Shown here: one piece after another, positions 1-9,757 of the stretch
Layout of the letters: the number at the start of each line of letters is the position of its first letter
Position numbering within the stretch: the first letter of the stretch is position 1
DNA from: Deltaproteobacteria bacterium
GTDB lineage: Bacteria > Desulfobacterota > Binatia > UBA9968 > JAJDTQ01
Assembly: GCA_028818755.1 (NCBI GenBank)
Contig: JAPPNF010000020.1
Span: 1 to 56,484 of the forward strand
Direction of reading: 5' to 3'
Length of the DNA: 56,484 nucleotides
Made by a program: the position numbers and the translations under genes
Notes under the pieces: generated by a model
Told to the model about the DNA's origin: nothing
The model's database searches: none
What the model saw: only the letters and a program-made list of their open reading frames with translations

Positions 1-298
1 GGCAGTGGTACCGGATTGGTCCACTCCGGTTGCAGGGCGTGTGACGCCGTACTACGCTGTGGCAGTCGCCGGTACGCGCTCCAGACACGCCCCGTCGAGC
101 CTCGCGGTGGCTCGCATCCCGGCAAGGTCGCGCCCATCAAGGCGACAGTCCGGTCGGAGAGGTTGGGGAAGGCTTCGGCGGCCTCGCCGGGCGTCCCGGT
201 TTCGACCGGAAGCGGAACGCCGATGCTCTTTTCGGAGCGAGAAATTGCCTGGAAGCGGTCCGCGGATCGGGTCTTTTCAAGCCAAAAGGGATGAAAGG

Positions 299-685
299 AT
301 GGCGCAAAACGATCGCAGGAACTCGGGAACAGGGAGCAAGCCGGTCGAAAGCCCACGCGATGCGCGCCGGCCGCGCTCGGTCCGCTTCTCCGATTCCGAG
401 TGGAGTCTGATCGAACGGGCCGCCGCGCGGCACGGCATCCCGGCCGGGGAACTCGTCCGCTCGGGCGCGGTGGCCGCCGCCGAGGACCGTCTCGGCGAGC
501 CTCCGCCCCAGACCTTGTCGAAAGGCCACGCCGCGCTCATCGAGGCCATCTACCGCTCGGTCTACGTGATGGCCACCCTCAAGCGGGACGAACTGCTCGA
601 CGCCGGACGCCGCCAGGAAGTCGACGACCTGGTCGCCGCGGCCCGCAGGACGATGGCGGAGACCATGGACGACGGCCCGGCGTGA
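299..685 (+). CDS. small ribbon-helix-helix-like protein, putative relaxosome accessory factor
   Basis: This 128-residue basic protein starts at the ATG at 299, just after the purine-rich ATGAAAGG stretch. The open frame extends further upstream, but that part is low-complexity and unconvincing. Residues about 24-60 (RSVRFSDSEW, then a helix with ERAAARHGIPAGELVRSGAV) have the strand-helix-helix pattern of RHH DNA-binding proteins of the MobC/relaxosome type. The rest is helical. A MobF relaxase lies 1 kb away on the opposite strand, so a role in DNA processing or its control is plausible. The fold is inferred by eye only, and another RHH regulator such as an antitoxin is possible. Confidence 0.6.
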   Translation: MAQNDRRNSGTGSKPVESPRDARRPRSVRFSDSEWSLIERAAARHGIPAGELVRSGAVAAAEDRLGEPPPQTLSKGHAALIEAIYRSVYVMATLKRDELLDAGRRQEVDDLVAAARRTMAETMDDGPA

Positions 686-1028
686 GCGAATCAGTTTGAA
701 GTTTGAGGAATCGAGCGGCGGTGACCGGAGCATCGGCTACGGCAAGTTCAACGATGGCACCGGCGGCGTCATAATGCAGCCAGCATGAGAACCGGCGAAC
801 CCTCATCCGCGAGCCTCTGGCGCTCGGAAATCTACGAATGGGAGCCGCAGCTCCCGGGAGGACTTGGAGAAAGAGGTTGACCGCAGCCTGTCCCCGGGTC
901 ATTCATTCTGGTTCCGAGAGGAGTAAATTCCCTTCCCAAACGTTCCCCTTCGAACGGGATTTATTCGGATGACGGCCCCAACCCCGACTTTCGACTTTCC
1001 GCTTTCGCGGGAATGATGGAGAGGAGAG
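686..1028. other. intergenic stretch without a convincing gene
   Basis: About 340 bases lie between the RHH-like gene and the MEKHLA gene. Open frames here are short and of biased composition. A purine-rich ribosome-binding site (GGAGAGGAGAG) lies at the right edge just before the ATG at 1029. I see no RNA gene or clear terminator. Confidence 0.4.
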
Positions 1029-1502
1029 ATGACGGGTTCCCCGGACCGATTCTCCACCATGGATCTTGCATGGATTCGGTGGCTGCTGGACAGCCATGCC
1101 TTGTGGCTCAAGCAGGAGCTGATCGATCGCAGCGGCGACATCGAGGAGCAGAGCGAAAGGCTCTTCCTGGCGCCGTTCGCGGTGATGTCCCACGTCGGCT
1201 CCGACGATCCCGTCCTCAATTACGGCAACCGGCAGGCCCTGGAACTGTGGGGAATGACCTGGGACGAGTTCACCGCGACGCCCTCGCGGTTGACGGCCGA
1301 GCCCGGGAACCGGGACGAGCGCGCACGGATGCTGCGTCTGGTAACGACCCACGGCTCCGTCAGCGACTACCGCGGTGTGCGAATCTCGCGGACCGGGCGG
1401 CGGTTTCTCGCGGAGCACGCGACGGTGTGGAACGTGGTGGACGAGGACAGGGGCAGGCGGAGACAGGCGGCCGCCTTCCCGCAATGGACGCTGCTGGGAT
1501 AG
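1029..1502 (+). CDS. MEKHLA domain protein (PAS-like)
   Basis: This 157-residue protein starts at an ATG preceded by a strong GGAGAGGAG ribosome-binding site. The order of motifs matches the MEKHLA family: an N-terminal helix, then VLNYGNRQALELWG (about residues 64-77), the T..EFT..PSRLTAEP segment, SDYRGVRISRTGRRF (about 114-128) and a final AAAFPQWTLLG. MEKHLA domains are small PAS-like sensor folds, found alone in bacteria and at the C-terminus of plant HD-ZIP III proteins; the ligand is unknown. It is a single gene with no obvious operon partner. The length is typical of the stand-alone bacterial form. Confidence 0.8.
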   Translation: MTGSPDRFSTMDLAWIRWLLDSHALWLKQELIDRSGDIEEQSERLFLAPFAVMSHVGSDDPVLNYGNRQALELWGMTWDEFTATPSRLTAEPGNRDERARMLRLVTTHGSVSDYRGVRISRTGRRFLAEHATVWNVVDEDRGRRRQAAAFPQWTLLG

Positions 1503-1722
1503 GGAAAACAGGCTGGCCGGTCAGCCGTGTAGTCCGCGCCCCTGATCTAACCGACAATACGGGCTCTCCCAAGCGATGGCCGAACCCGGCTCCACCATGC
1601 CGCCTTCGTCCTGCCGGCAGCCGTTGACCACCGCGAACGCAGCCAGATGAGAACTCGCGAACGCTGATCCGGAAGCAAATGGCGCCCGGAAATGCGCGAA
1701 TGGAGGCGGGGACAAGCCTTGC
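1503..1722. other. short convergent intergenic region
   Basis: This stretch lies between the 3' ends of the MEKHLA gene (+) and the relaxase gene (-). It contains no convincing frame. A transcription terminator for either gene would be expected here, but I do not see an unambiguous hairpin with a T-run. Confidence 0.35.
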
Positions 1723-4698
1723 TCAGAGCTCGAGATCCATCTCGATGCGCTTTCCGCGGGCGGGCGGCTCGGGCTCCGGGGCCTTGTCCCGGGACATTGC
1801 CGGCTCGATCTCCCTCTCCGGCGAAGTTGGCACGGACTGCTCCGGGCTCTGCCGTTCCAGTTCGGGCAAGGCTTTCCCATCCCTTTCGTGCCCTGGCTGG
1901 ACGGCCTCGCCGATGCCTTCGAGGGCGGAGATGCGCTCTCCGGTGACCGACTCCAGGCGGTCCTTGAGCGCCTTGGCGTCGTCGGTGACGAGTTCCGCCC
2001 GGTCCCGCGCCCGCGAGATCTCCACGTAGAAGGACTTGGCCGTGGTCAGGCGGGGGTGGTTCGCCTCCATGGCGGCGATCACGTTGTCCACCGTGCGCCC
2101 CTGGAAAGAGTGCACGGTCGAGGCCCATGCGTGATCCAGATGGCGCAGTTGCGGATCGCCAGGGGTGAGAGTGAGCTTGCGGCCCTCCTCCAGCATGAAC
2201 GTCACCCGCCCGTTCCCGACGCCCAGGACCTCGGCCGCGCCGCTGTTGACCACTCCGAGCCTCTTGTCGTTTCGCGTCCAGCGGACGCGGTCGCCGGCGC
2301 GAAGCTCGACGGTGTCGGCCCGGTAGACCTCGGTTCCGCCCCGCCGCCCGCCGATCTCCGACGGATTCCAGGCAACGGTCGAGCCGTTGGGGCCTTCGAG
2401 ATGAACGATTCTCTTTTCGTGATCGACGCTTTGGATGCGCCGCTCGTCGCCCTTCTCCACGCCGAGACGTTTATAGGAACGGTGGAAGGCGACCACGTCC
2501 CCGGGCGCATAGTTGGAGATGAGCGTCTTCTCGGCGTTGGTGTACCCCTTCGAGACCAGCCGCCGGGTTTGGAGGGCCGGCCCGGCAATGCGCCCCTCGC
2601 GGGCCAGGCGCTCGCGGATGTGGGCGTTGATCCCTTCGCGCAGCTCGTGGCTCGGGGCCATCACCCCGGTGCGCTCCCGCAACTCGGGCGAGAGCTTCAA
2701 CCAGCGCGCCGCCACCGCGCCCGCGATGTTGCCGGGCTTCACTTCCGCCACGTTGCTGCCCAGCTTGTCGAACGCCCTGCCGATCTCACCGGCAAGGCTC
2801 GCCTCCACCGCAGCCTTCAAGTCCGGGTCGCGCTGGCGCAGGATCTCGTCCATGACCGCGGTCTTCATGCCCGCCTGCTGCAACTGCGCGAAGGGTTTGC
2901 CGGCATCCACCGCGTCCAGCTGCTTGGCATCGCCCACCAGCACGAGCTTCGGGATGCGCAGCTCGCCCGCGACCCTGAGCAGGTCGCGGGCCTGAACCGT
3001 GGACGCAAGCGACCCCTCGTCCACCACGAGCACTGTCCTGGCGAAGGCGGCGCGCATTTCCCTGGCGCCCTTCCTCGTGAGTCTTCCCTCGGCCACGCCC
3101 GCGTTCCTTGCGAGAAACCTTTGTAAAGTCTCGCTCTCGATGCCCGACTCCGCCGCCAGCGTCCGCACCGCCGACGCCGAGGGCGCAAGCCCCGCCATGC
3201 GCCAGCCCTTCTTCTCAGCCAGCGCCCGTGCGCGGTCGAGCATCCGCGTCTTGCCGGTCCCGGCATAACCCTGCACGCCCACCGCGCGGTCCCTTTCCGA
3301 GAGGATCAGCTTCACCGCCTGCCTCTGTCCGGCCGTGAGCGGTCCCTTGCGAAGGTGCCGGTCCACCGTCCAGCCGCGCATCGGCGCCTTGCCCCGGCCC
3401 TGGCCGCTCCGCATGAGCGCGATCGCCTCCCGCTCCCCGGCCACCGCCTTGTCCGTGGTGAGGCCGCCCCTGTCCCCGAGGGCCGGCGCATCGTGCAGGC
3501 GGCCCTCGCCCCTGAGCCCATCCACCGCCTGTTCGATGGCCTCGATGGACGCCGCGCCCGGACTGTACGCGAGCGCGGCCGAGAGCAGGTCGGTCCTGGC
3601 GAACACGGCGCTGCGCTCGGAGAGGTGAGTGATTGCCCAGTCCACGGCCTCGCGCGCGGGGCCGGACCGCGCGGCGTGCTCGAATAGGTCCGCTTGGCGC
3701 TCGGTTGCGGGAGCACCGTCCCGGCCGGTCTTCCCCACGCTGCCGCGCTCCCTGCCGTCCCGGCCGAGGCCCCGTTCCATTGCCGAGGCGGCCAGCGCCC
3801 TGGCGTCGAAGCCGAGGTGAGCGGCCTGCCTTGCCCAGGTTTCGCGCAGCGCATCCCGGTCCACGTCGCGCCTGGCCGCGCGGGTCATCAGCGCCGCGCG
3901 CCTGGCAAGATGCTGGTTCTCCGCGGTGCCGCCAAGGCCCCGCTCCTCCATCGCCGCCTCGATCTCCGCGCGGCGCGTCGAAAACGCCTCCACCGTCTCG
4001 CGCGACACCCCCGCGATCTCGAACCGCCCGTCCGAATGGGTCCTCTCGATGCCGTATCCCAGTCTTGCCAGTTCCCCAGCGAGTTCGCTCCGGTAGAGCG
4101 CCCCCAGAAGCATCTTCGAGGCGTACAGGCTCTCGTTCGCCATCGTGTGCCACTTGCCGTCGGGGCCGAGCACCATGTTGGCGATCACGGAGTGGGTGTG
4201 CAGCGTTGGATCAAGGTTCCGGGAGGTCTCGTGCCTGAAGGTGGCGACTACCGTCTTCTGATCGCGCACCCGCGCCATGCGGCCGGTCGCCGGGTCCTGC
4301 ACCCTGGTCTCGGCCGCGTTCCTCTCGAACCAGTCGAGCGCGCGCCCCACCGCGCGGCCGTGGGCCTCCACGATGCGATCGTCGCCGCCGATCAGAGCGG
4401 CCAGCGACACGGACTTGGGAGCGGAGAACGTCAGGTCGCGGCCCGGACGATGGTGGATCCCGCCGTCCCGGGTCCTGCGGCCGAGCCGAAGCCCTGACCC
4501 GTCCGGAATCTCCCCCTCCAACACCGCCTTGAACGTGCCCGGATCGACCGGACCCTGGAGACCGAGCTCGGCCGCGCCCCGGCCCGCCCACGCGCTCGCC
4601 GCCCGGTGCTCGGGAGAGTCCCTGGCGTAGTATCCGTCCCTCTCGTAGTAGCTCGCCCCCTGGGACGGGCTCGCCACTGCTCCAATGGAGGCAACCAT
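1723..4698 (-). CDS. MobF-family conjugative relaxase-helicase (TraA/TrwC type)
   Basis: This 991-residue protein nicks the transferred strand at oriT and unwinds the DNA. The N-terminal TrwC relaxase domain (about 1-300) has the clustered tyrosines Y17/Y18 and Y23/Y24 near the start and the three-histidine metal site (H156, H167, H169 in FRHETSR...LHTHS). A RecD-like SF1 helicase follows, with Walker A GYAGTGKT at 477-484 and Walker B VLVVDEGS at about 556-563. A TraA-type C-terminal helicase motif includes TVHSFQGRTVDNV. The tail is Pro/Glu/Arg-rich. I chose the ATG at 4698 because it overlaps the upstream stop codon as TGATG, which implies translational coupling; frames further upstream belong to that neighbour. 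No mating-pair-formation genes are present, so the element is at most mobilisable. Confidence 0.95.
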   Translation of the reverse strand: MVASIGAVASPSQGASYYERDGYYARDSPEHRAASAWAGRGAAELGLQGPVDPGTFKAVLEGEIPDGSGLRLGRRTRDGGIHHRPGRDLTFSAPKSVSLAALIGGDDRIVEAHGRAVGRALDWFERNAAETRVQDPATGRMARVRDQKTVVATFRHETSRNLDPTLHTHSVIANMVLGPDGKWHTMANESLYASKMLLGALYRSELAGELARLGYGIERTHSDGRFEIAGVSRETVEAFSTRRAEIEAAMEERGLGGTAENQHLARRAALMTRAARRDVDRDALRETWARQAAHLGFDARALAASAMERGLGRDGRERGSVGKTGRDGAPATERQADLFEHAARSGPAREAVDWAITHLSERSAVFARTDLLSAALAYSPGAASIEAIEQAVDGLRGEGRLHDAPALGDRGGLTTDKAVAGEREAIALMRSGQGRGKAPMRGWTVDRHLRKGPLTAGQRQAVKLILSERDRAVGVQGYAGTGKTRMLDRARALAEKKGWRMAGLAPSASAVRTLAAESGIESETLQRFLARNAGVAEGRLTRKGAREMRAAFARTVLVVDEGSLASTVQARDLLRVAGELRIPKLVLVGDAKQLDAVDAGKPFAQLQQAGMKTAVMDEILRQRDPDLKAAVEASLAGEIGRAFDKLGSNVAEVKPGNIAGAVAARWLKLSPELRERTGVMAPSHELREGINAHIRERLAREGRIAGPALQTRRLVSKGYTNAEKTLISNYAPGDVVAFHRSYKRLGVEKGDERRIQSVDHEKRIVHLEGPNGSTVAWNPSEIGGRRGGTEVYRADTVELRAGDRVRWTRNDKRLGVVNSGAAEVLGVGNGRVTFMLEEGRKLTLTPGDPQLRHLDHAWASTVHSFQGRTVDNVIAAMEANHPRLTTAKSFYVEISRARDRAELVTDDAKALKDRLESVTGERISALEGIGEAVQPGHERDGKALPELERQSPEQSVPTSPEREIEPAMSRDKAPEPEPPARGKRIEMDLEL

Positions 4699-5375
4699 CA
4701 GACCCAGCGCCCGTAGTCCCGCTTGCGCCGCCCGCGCTCGGCGGACGCCGGCAAGCGTTCCTTGCCGGTGTCGGGCTGGCTTTGCCTCGTGACCGCAGGC
4801 CCGGGGTTCGAGGGGCGGGGAGGTTCGGATTTTGCTTGCCGATCGATGGCCGGTCGGCTCGGCCGAGTGGTCGCGGGCAGCGGCGGAGCGAACCGCATCC
4901 GCGCCTCGGGCTGGCGCGCGGGCGCCTGCCCGTATGGGGAACTTAGGGCGTGGCGATCGTCCGTGGGCCGCCGGACCAGCACGAGGCACAGCAGCGCCCC
5001 GCCGAACCCGCACATGGCCCCCAGCATCGCTCCGTCCCGGGCCGCCGCCAGAATGTCCTGCCGCGCCCACCGCGCCTCGAAGCTCAGTGCCATGCCGTAA
5101 CGGCTCATGGTCTCGACGGCGCCGTCCGCGCGCCGGTAGTCGACCGGCGCGTTCCGGTCGAAGCCGGCCGCTATCAGGATGTCCGCGGCCGTGACCCTGG
5201 CGGCGGCATACCAGTCATGGCCCGTGGTGTCCCGCGCCAGCATGACCGCGCAGGCGAGGACCGCCATCGAGACCGCGCCCGCCGTCCCGGCGGCAAGCGC
5301 TTGCCGCCACAGCACGGGATCGAAGGCGCCCGTCCTTCCGTCGCCGCGTCCGTGATCTGTCCGCATTCCCAACAC
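4698..5375 (-). CDS. two-TM membrane protein resembling the N-terminal anchor of a type IV coupling protein
   Basis: This 225-residue protein is encoded directly upstream of the relaxase and coupled to it by a TGATG stop/start overlap. It has a hydrophobic segment at about 30-48 (AGAVSMAVLACAVMLA), a presumed periplasmic stretch of about 65 residues with DWYAAARVTAADILIA, and a second hydrophobic segment at about 118-134 (GAMLGAMCGFGGALLCLVLV). A long basic, proline-rich cytoplasmic tail follows. The two-TM plus short periplasmic domain layout matches the N-terminus of TraD/TrwB-type coupling proteins. The FtsK-like ATPase domain that should follow is absent, and no Walker A motif is visible. 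It is either a truncated coupling protein or a dedicated membrane partner of the relaxase. Confidence 0.65.
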   Translation of the reverse strand: MLGMRTDHGRGDGRTGAFDPVLWRQALAAGTAGAVSMAVLACAVMLARDTTGHDWYAAARVTAADILIAAGFDRNAPVDYRRADGAVETMSRYGMALSFEARWARQDILAAARDGAMLGAMCGFGGALLCLVLVRRPTDDRHALSSPYGQAPARQPEARMRFAPPLPATTRPSRPAIDRQAKSEPPRPSNPGPAVTRQSQPDTGKERLPASAERGRRKRDYGRWV

Positions 5376-5835
5376 CGCCGTCTCCTTGCCGGGAACGTTG
5401 ACACGCCCCCGCGCTTGCCCGCGGAACGCCGAATCGTCGCCGCCGTTGACGAGGCCACGAAGGCGCTCCAGACACTCCTGTTGGAGTGGAACATAAGGCG
5501 AACCGGGGCGCCTTGCAACCTCGAATATTCAGTTAAATCAATAGGTTGTCGGCAAACGCGCGCGCGCGCGCGCAACCATGCGCAAGACCGCGAACGACCT
5601 TCGAACTAGTTTCGCACAACCCGGGCCTGCTTCGGACGCGAGGCGCGATATGGCGCATTCAGCACGCCACGCTCTCGCTCTGTACTAGCCCAGTCATTGG
5701 AGGTAGAATTTCGGTTTATGGAGACGACACAGGCATGGTCGATCCCCGATGGCGTGCAACCGCCTGCCGCAGCCATTCCGCTTCACCGGGTCTCGAGCGG
5801 TCGGATCGGCGTTCACACCGGAGGATGAACGCAAC
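5376..5835. other. divergent promoter region upstream of hsdM, with a (CG)n tract
   Basis: This 460-base region separates the leftward mobilisation pair from the rightward restriction operon, so it should hold both promoters. It contains a pure alternating CG run of about 16 bases near 5559-5575, a Z-DNA-prone and slippage-prone tract. A possible -10 hexamer TAGAAT is at 5704-5709, but the matching -35 is poor. The hsdM ribosome-binding site GGAGG lies at 5820-5824. Confidence 0.4.
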
Positions 5836-7817
<1,982 letters not shown>

Positions 7818-7821
<4 letters not shown>

Positions 7822-9440
7822 TCCACAACCTCAAACCTTATCCTGTCTATCAGGATTCCGGCGTCCCGTGGCTGGGAGAGGTGCCAGCGCATTGGACTAC
7901 GGAACGCCTGAAGTCGTCAGTGACAAACGTTGTTGAGCCAGGAACGGAGCGACGAGGGAAAGACTTGTACGTGGCTCTGGAGCATGTCGAGAGTTGGACT
8001 GGTCAGCTCAACGGGGCCCCTCCTGACGTTGGTCCCGACAGTCAACTGAAACGCTTCGCACCGGGAGATGTTCTGTTCGGAAAGCTTCGCCCCTACTTGG
8101 CCAAGGTAACTCGGCCGACGACGGGTGGCCTATGCGTTGGTGAATTTCTTGTTCTTCGCCCGCGCGATACTACGTTCGATACCGGTTTCCTGGAACGACT
8201 GTTACGAGCAAAGCCGATCATAGACACTGTCGACGCTTCTACCTTCGGCGCCAAGATGCCGCGGGCTGACTGGACCTTCATCGGAAGCATGAAGGTTGTG
8301 CAACCACCGCTCGCCGAACAGGCTGCCATCGTCCTTTTCCTCGACCACGCCGACCGTCGTATCCAGCGCTACATCCGGGCCAGGGAAAAGCTGATCACAC
8401 TGCTGGAGGAGCAGAAGCAGGCCATCGTCCACGAGGCCGTCACAGGCCGGATCGACGTACGCACGGGCAAACCCTACCCGGCCTATAAACCCTCGGACAT
8501 GCGGTGGTTGAACTCGGTCCCCGAGAATTGGGACGTTCGTCCAGCAAAGTGGCATTTTCGGGAAATTGACAAACGCTCCCATACAGGTTCCGAGGAGTTG
8601 CTTTCCGTCTCTCACCTGTCTGGTGTAACGCCACGGAGTGAGAAAAATGTGACGATGTTCGAGGCGGAGTCGAACGTTGGCCACAAATTGTGCCAACCGG
8701 GAGATCTTGTCATCAACACGATGTGGGCCTGGATGGCGGCACTTGGCGTCGCTCGGCAAGTCGGAATGGTTAGCCCATCCTACGCTGTCTATCGGCCCTA
8801 TCGACCGAACACACGCTCGTTGCTCTGCATCGACTATGCGGAATTGATGCTTCGTTCAGTGACGTACCGAAACGAGTACAACTCGTGTTCTACGGGTATC
8901 CACTCCTCGCGCTTGAGGCTTTACCCTGATGCGTTTCTGCGCATAAAGCTGCTCTGCCCGCCGTCGGAGGAGCAGTCTGCGATTGTCGACTTCGTGGAAC
9001 GCCAAACGGCCAATGGCGATCGGGCTTGCCGTCTGATGAGAGAGGAGATCGCCACGTTTCAAGAATACCGTACCCTTCTGATTGCGGATGTCGTGACTGG
9101 CAAGATCGACGTCCGCGAGGCGGAGGCAGCATTGCCGGAGGAGCCCGGCCTCTCCGGCGACGACCAGGCTGAAGTCGAAGAAGACGCTGGAACCCAAAAG
9201 GAGGCACTCGAGATGACGGATTGGGACACATGCCCGGCCGTGGAACGCAACCCCCGCAAGATCAGCGGCGCCTGGGCATTCACCGGCACAAGAGTACCGG
9301 TGTACGCTCTCTTCGAGAACCTGGAGAGCGGCGCCACGGTCAAACAGTTCCTTGAATGGTTTCCCGACGTGAAGGAATGGCAGGTGGCGGCTGTCCTCCA
9401 CCACGAAGCGGAACATCTCAGGACAACAGTGCAAGTATGA
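7818..9440 (+). CDS. hsdS: type I specificity subunit HsdS fused in frame to a DUF433 antitoxin domain
   Basis: This 540-residue protein determines which DNA sequence the HsdM/HsdR complex recognises. Residues about 1-465 are a typical HsdS: two target-recognition domains (about 20-185 and 235-400), each followed by a helical spacer, and paired repeats of the kind VPWLGEVPAHW near the start and LNSVPENWDV at the middle, with VTGRIDVRTG and VTGKIDVREA closing the halves. After an acidic linker (about 441-465) the frame continues without a stop into a 75-residue DUF433 domain (WDTCPAVERNPRKISGAWAF, TRVPVYALFENLE). DUF433 proteins (COG2442) are predicted antitoxins paired with COG4634/DUF5615 toxins, and such a toxin is the next gene. 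A strong internal ribosome-binding site may also allow the DUF433 part to be made alone. Confidence 0.92.
9198..9204 (+). promoter_or_regulatory. internal ribosome-binding site within hsdS
   Basis: AGGAGG(C) lies inside the hsdS reading frame, 8-9 bases before an in-frame ATG at 9213 that coincides with the start of the DUF433 domain. This is a near-consensus Shine-Dalgarno with good spacing, and stronger than the one before hsdR. It suggests that a separate antitoxin is translated from within hsdS. Confidence 0.6.
9213..9440 (+). CDS. DUF433 antitoxin, probable independent product nested in frame at the end of hsdS
   Basis: Starting at the ATG at 9213, this 75-residue product (MTDWDTCPAVERNPRKISG...) is a complete DUF433 domain of normal stand-alone length. 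It has the WDTCP/NPxKISGAWAFxGTRVPV signature, the winged-helix-like segment TVKQFLEWFPDVKEWQVAAVL and a short tail. Its stop codon overlaps the ATG of the following PIN-like toxin gene (ATGA), the usual coupling of antitoxin and toxin. What I see is the shared frame and the ribosome-binding site at 9198; that the short form is really made is inference. Either form could neutralise the toxin. Confidence 0.6.
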   Translation: MTDWDTCPAVERNPRKISGAWAFTGTRVPVYALFENLESGATVKQFLEWFPDVKEWQVAAVLHHEAEHLRTTVQV

Positions 9441-9754
9441 AGATCCTGTTCGACCATGGAACCCCGGCGCCCCTTCGAAATCATCTCCGGGAACATTCGG
9501 TCGACAGATCGGCGGAGAGAGGGTGGGAACTGCTGGCGAACGGAGACCTGATAAGGAAAGCGGAAGAGGAAGGCTACGAGGTCATCGTCACCACGGACCA
9601 AAACATGCGATATCAGCAGAATCTCAGTGGCAGCAAGTTGGCGATCATAGTGCTGCTTTCCACCGCATGGCCCAGAGTGCAACATCGGACGGCAGAAATC
9701 CTCACGGCCATTGAAGAAGTACGGCCCGGGGAACTGAGGGAAGTCCCGATCTGA
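9437..9754 (+). CDS. DUF5615 PIN-like toxin
   Basis: This 105-residue protein of the DUF5615 (COG4634) PIN-like family has predicted RNase toxins as relatives, normally encoded right after a DUF433 antitoxin. It starts MKILFDHGTPAPLR with the family's first acidic residue at D6, has an acidic cluster at about 43-45, and carries VTTDQN with D54, which together should bind the metal. The start is the ATG at 9437, overlapping the hsdS-DUF433 stop by four bases. The gene lies between hsdS and hsdR on the same strand and ends three bases before the hsdR start, so the toxin-antitoxin pair is fully embedded in the restriction operon. Confidence 0.88.
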   Translation: MKILFDHGTPAPLRNHLREHSVDRSAERGWELLANGDLIRKAEEEGYEVIVTTDQNMRYQQNLSGSKLAIIVLLSTAWPRVQHRTAEILTAIEEVRPGELREVPI

Positions 9755-9757
9755 GCG

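Noticed and set aside
1888..3126. Plus-strand frame of about 400 codons opposite the relaxase
   Set aside because: The minus-strand frame contains the Walker motifs and TraA helicase blocks; this is its shadow.
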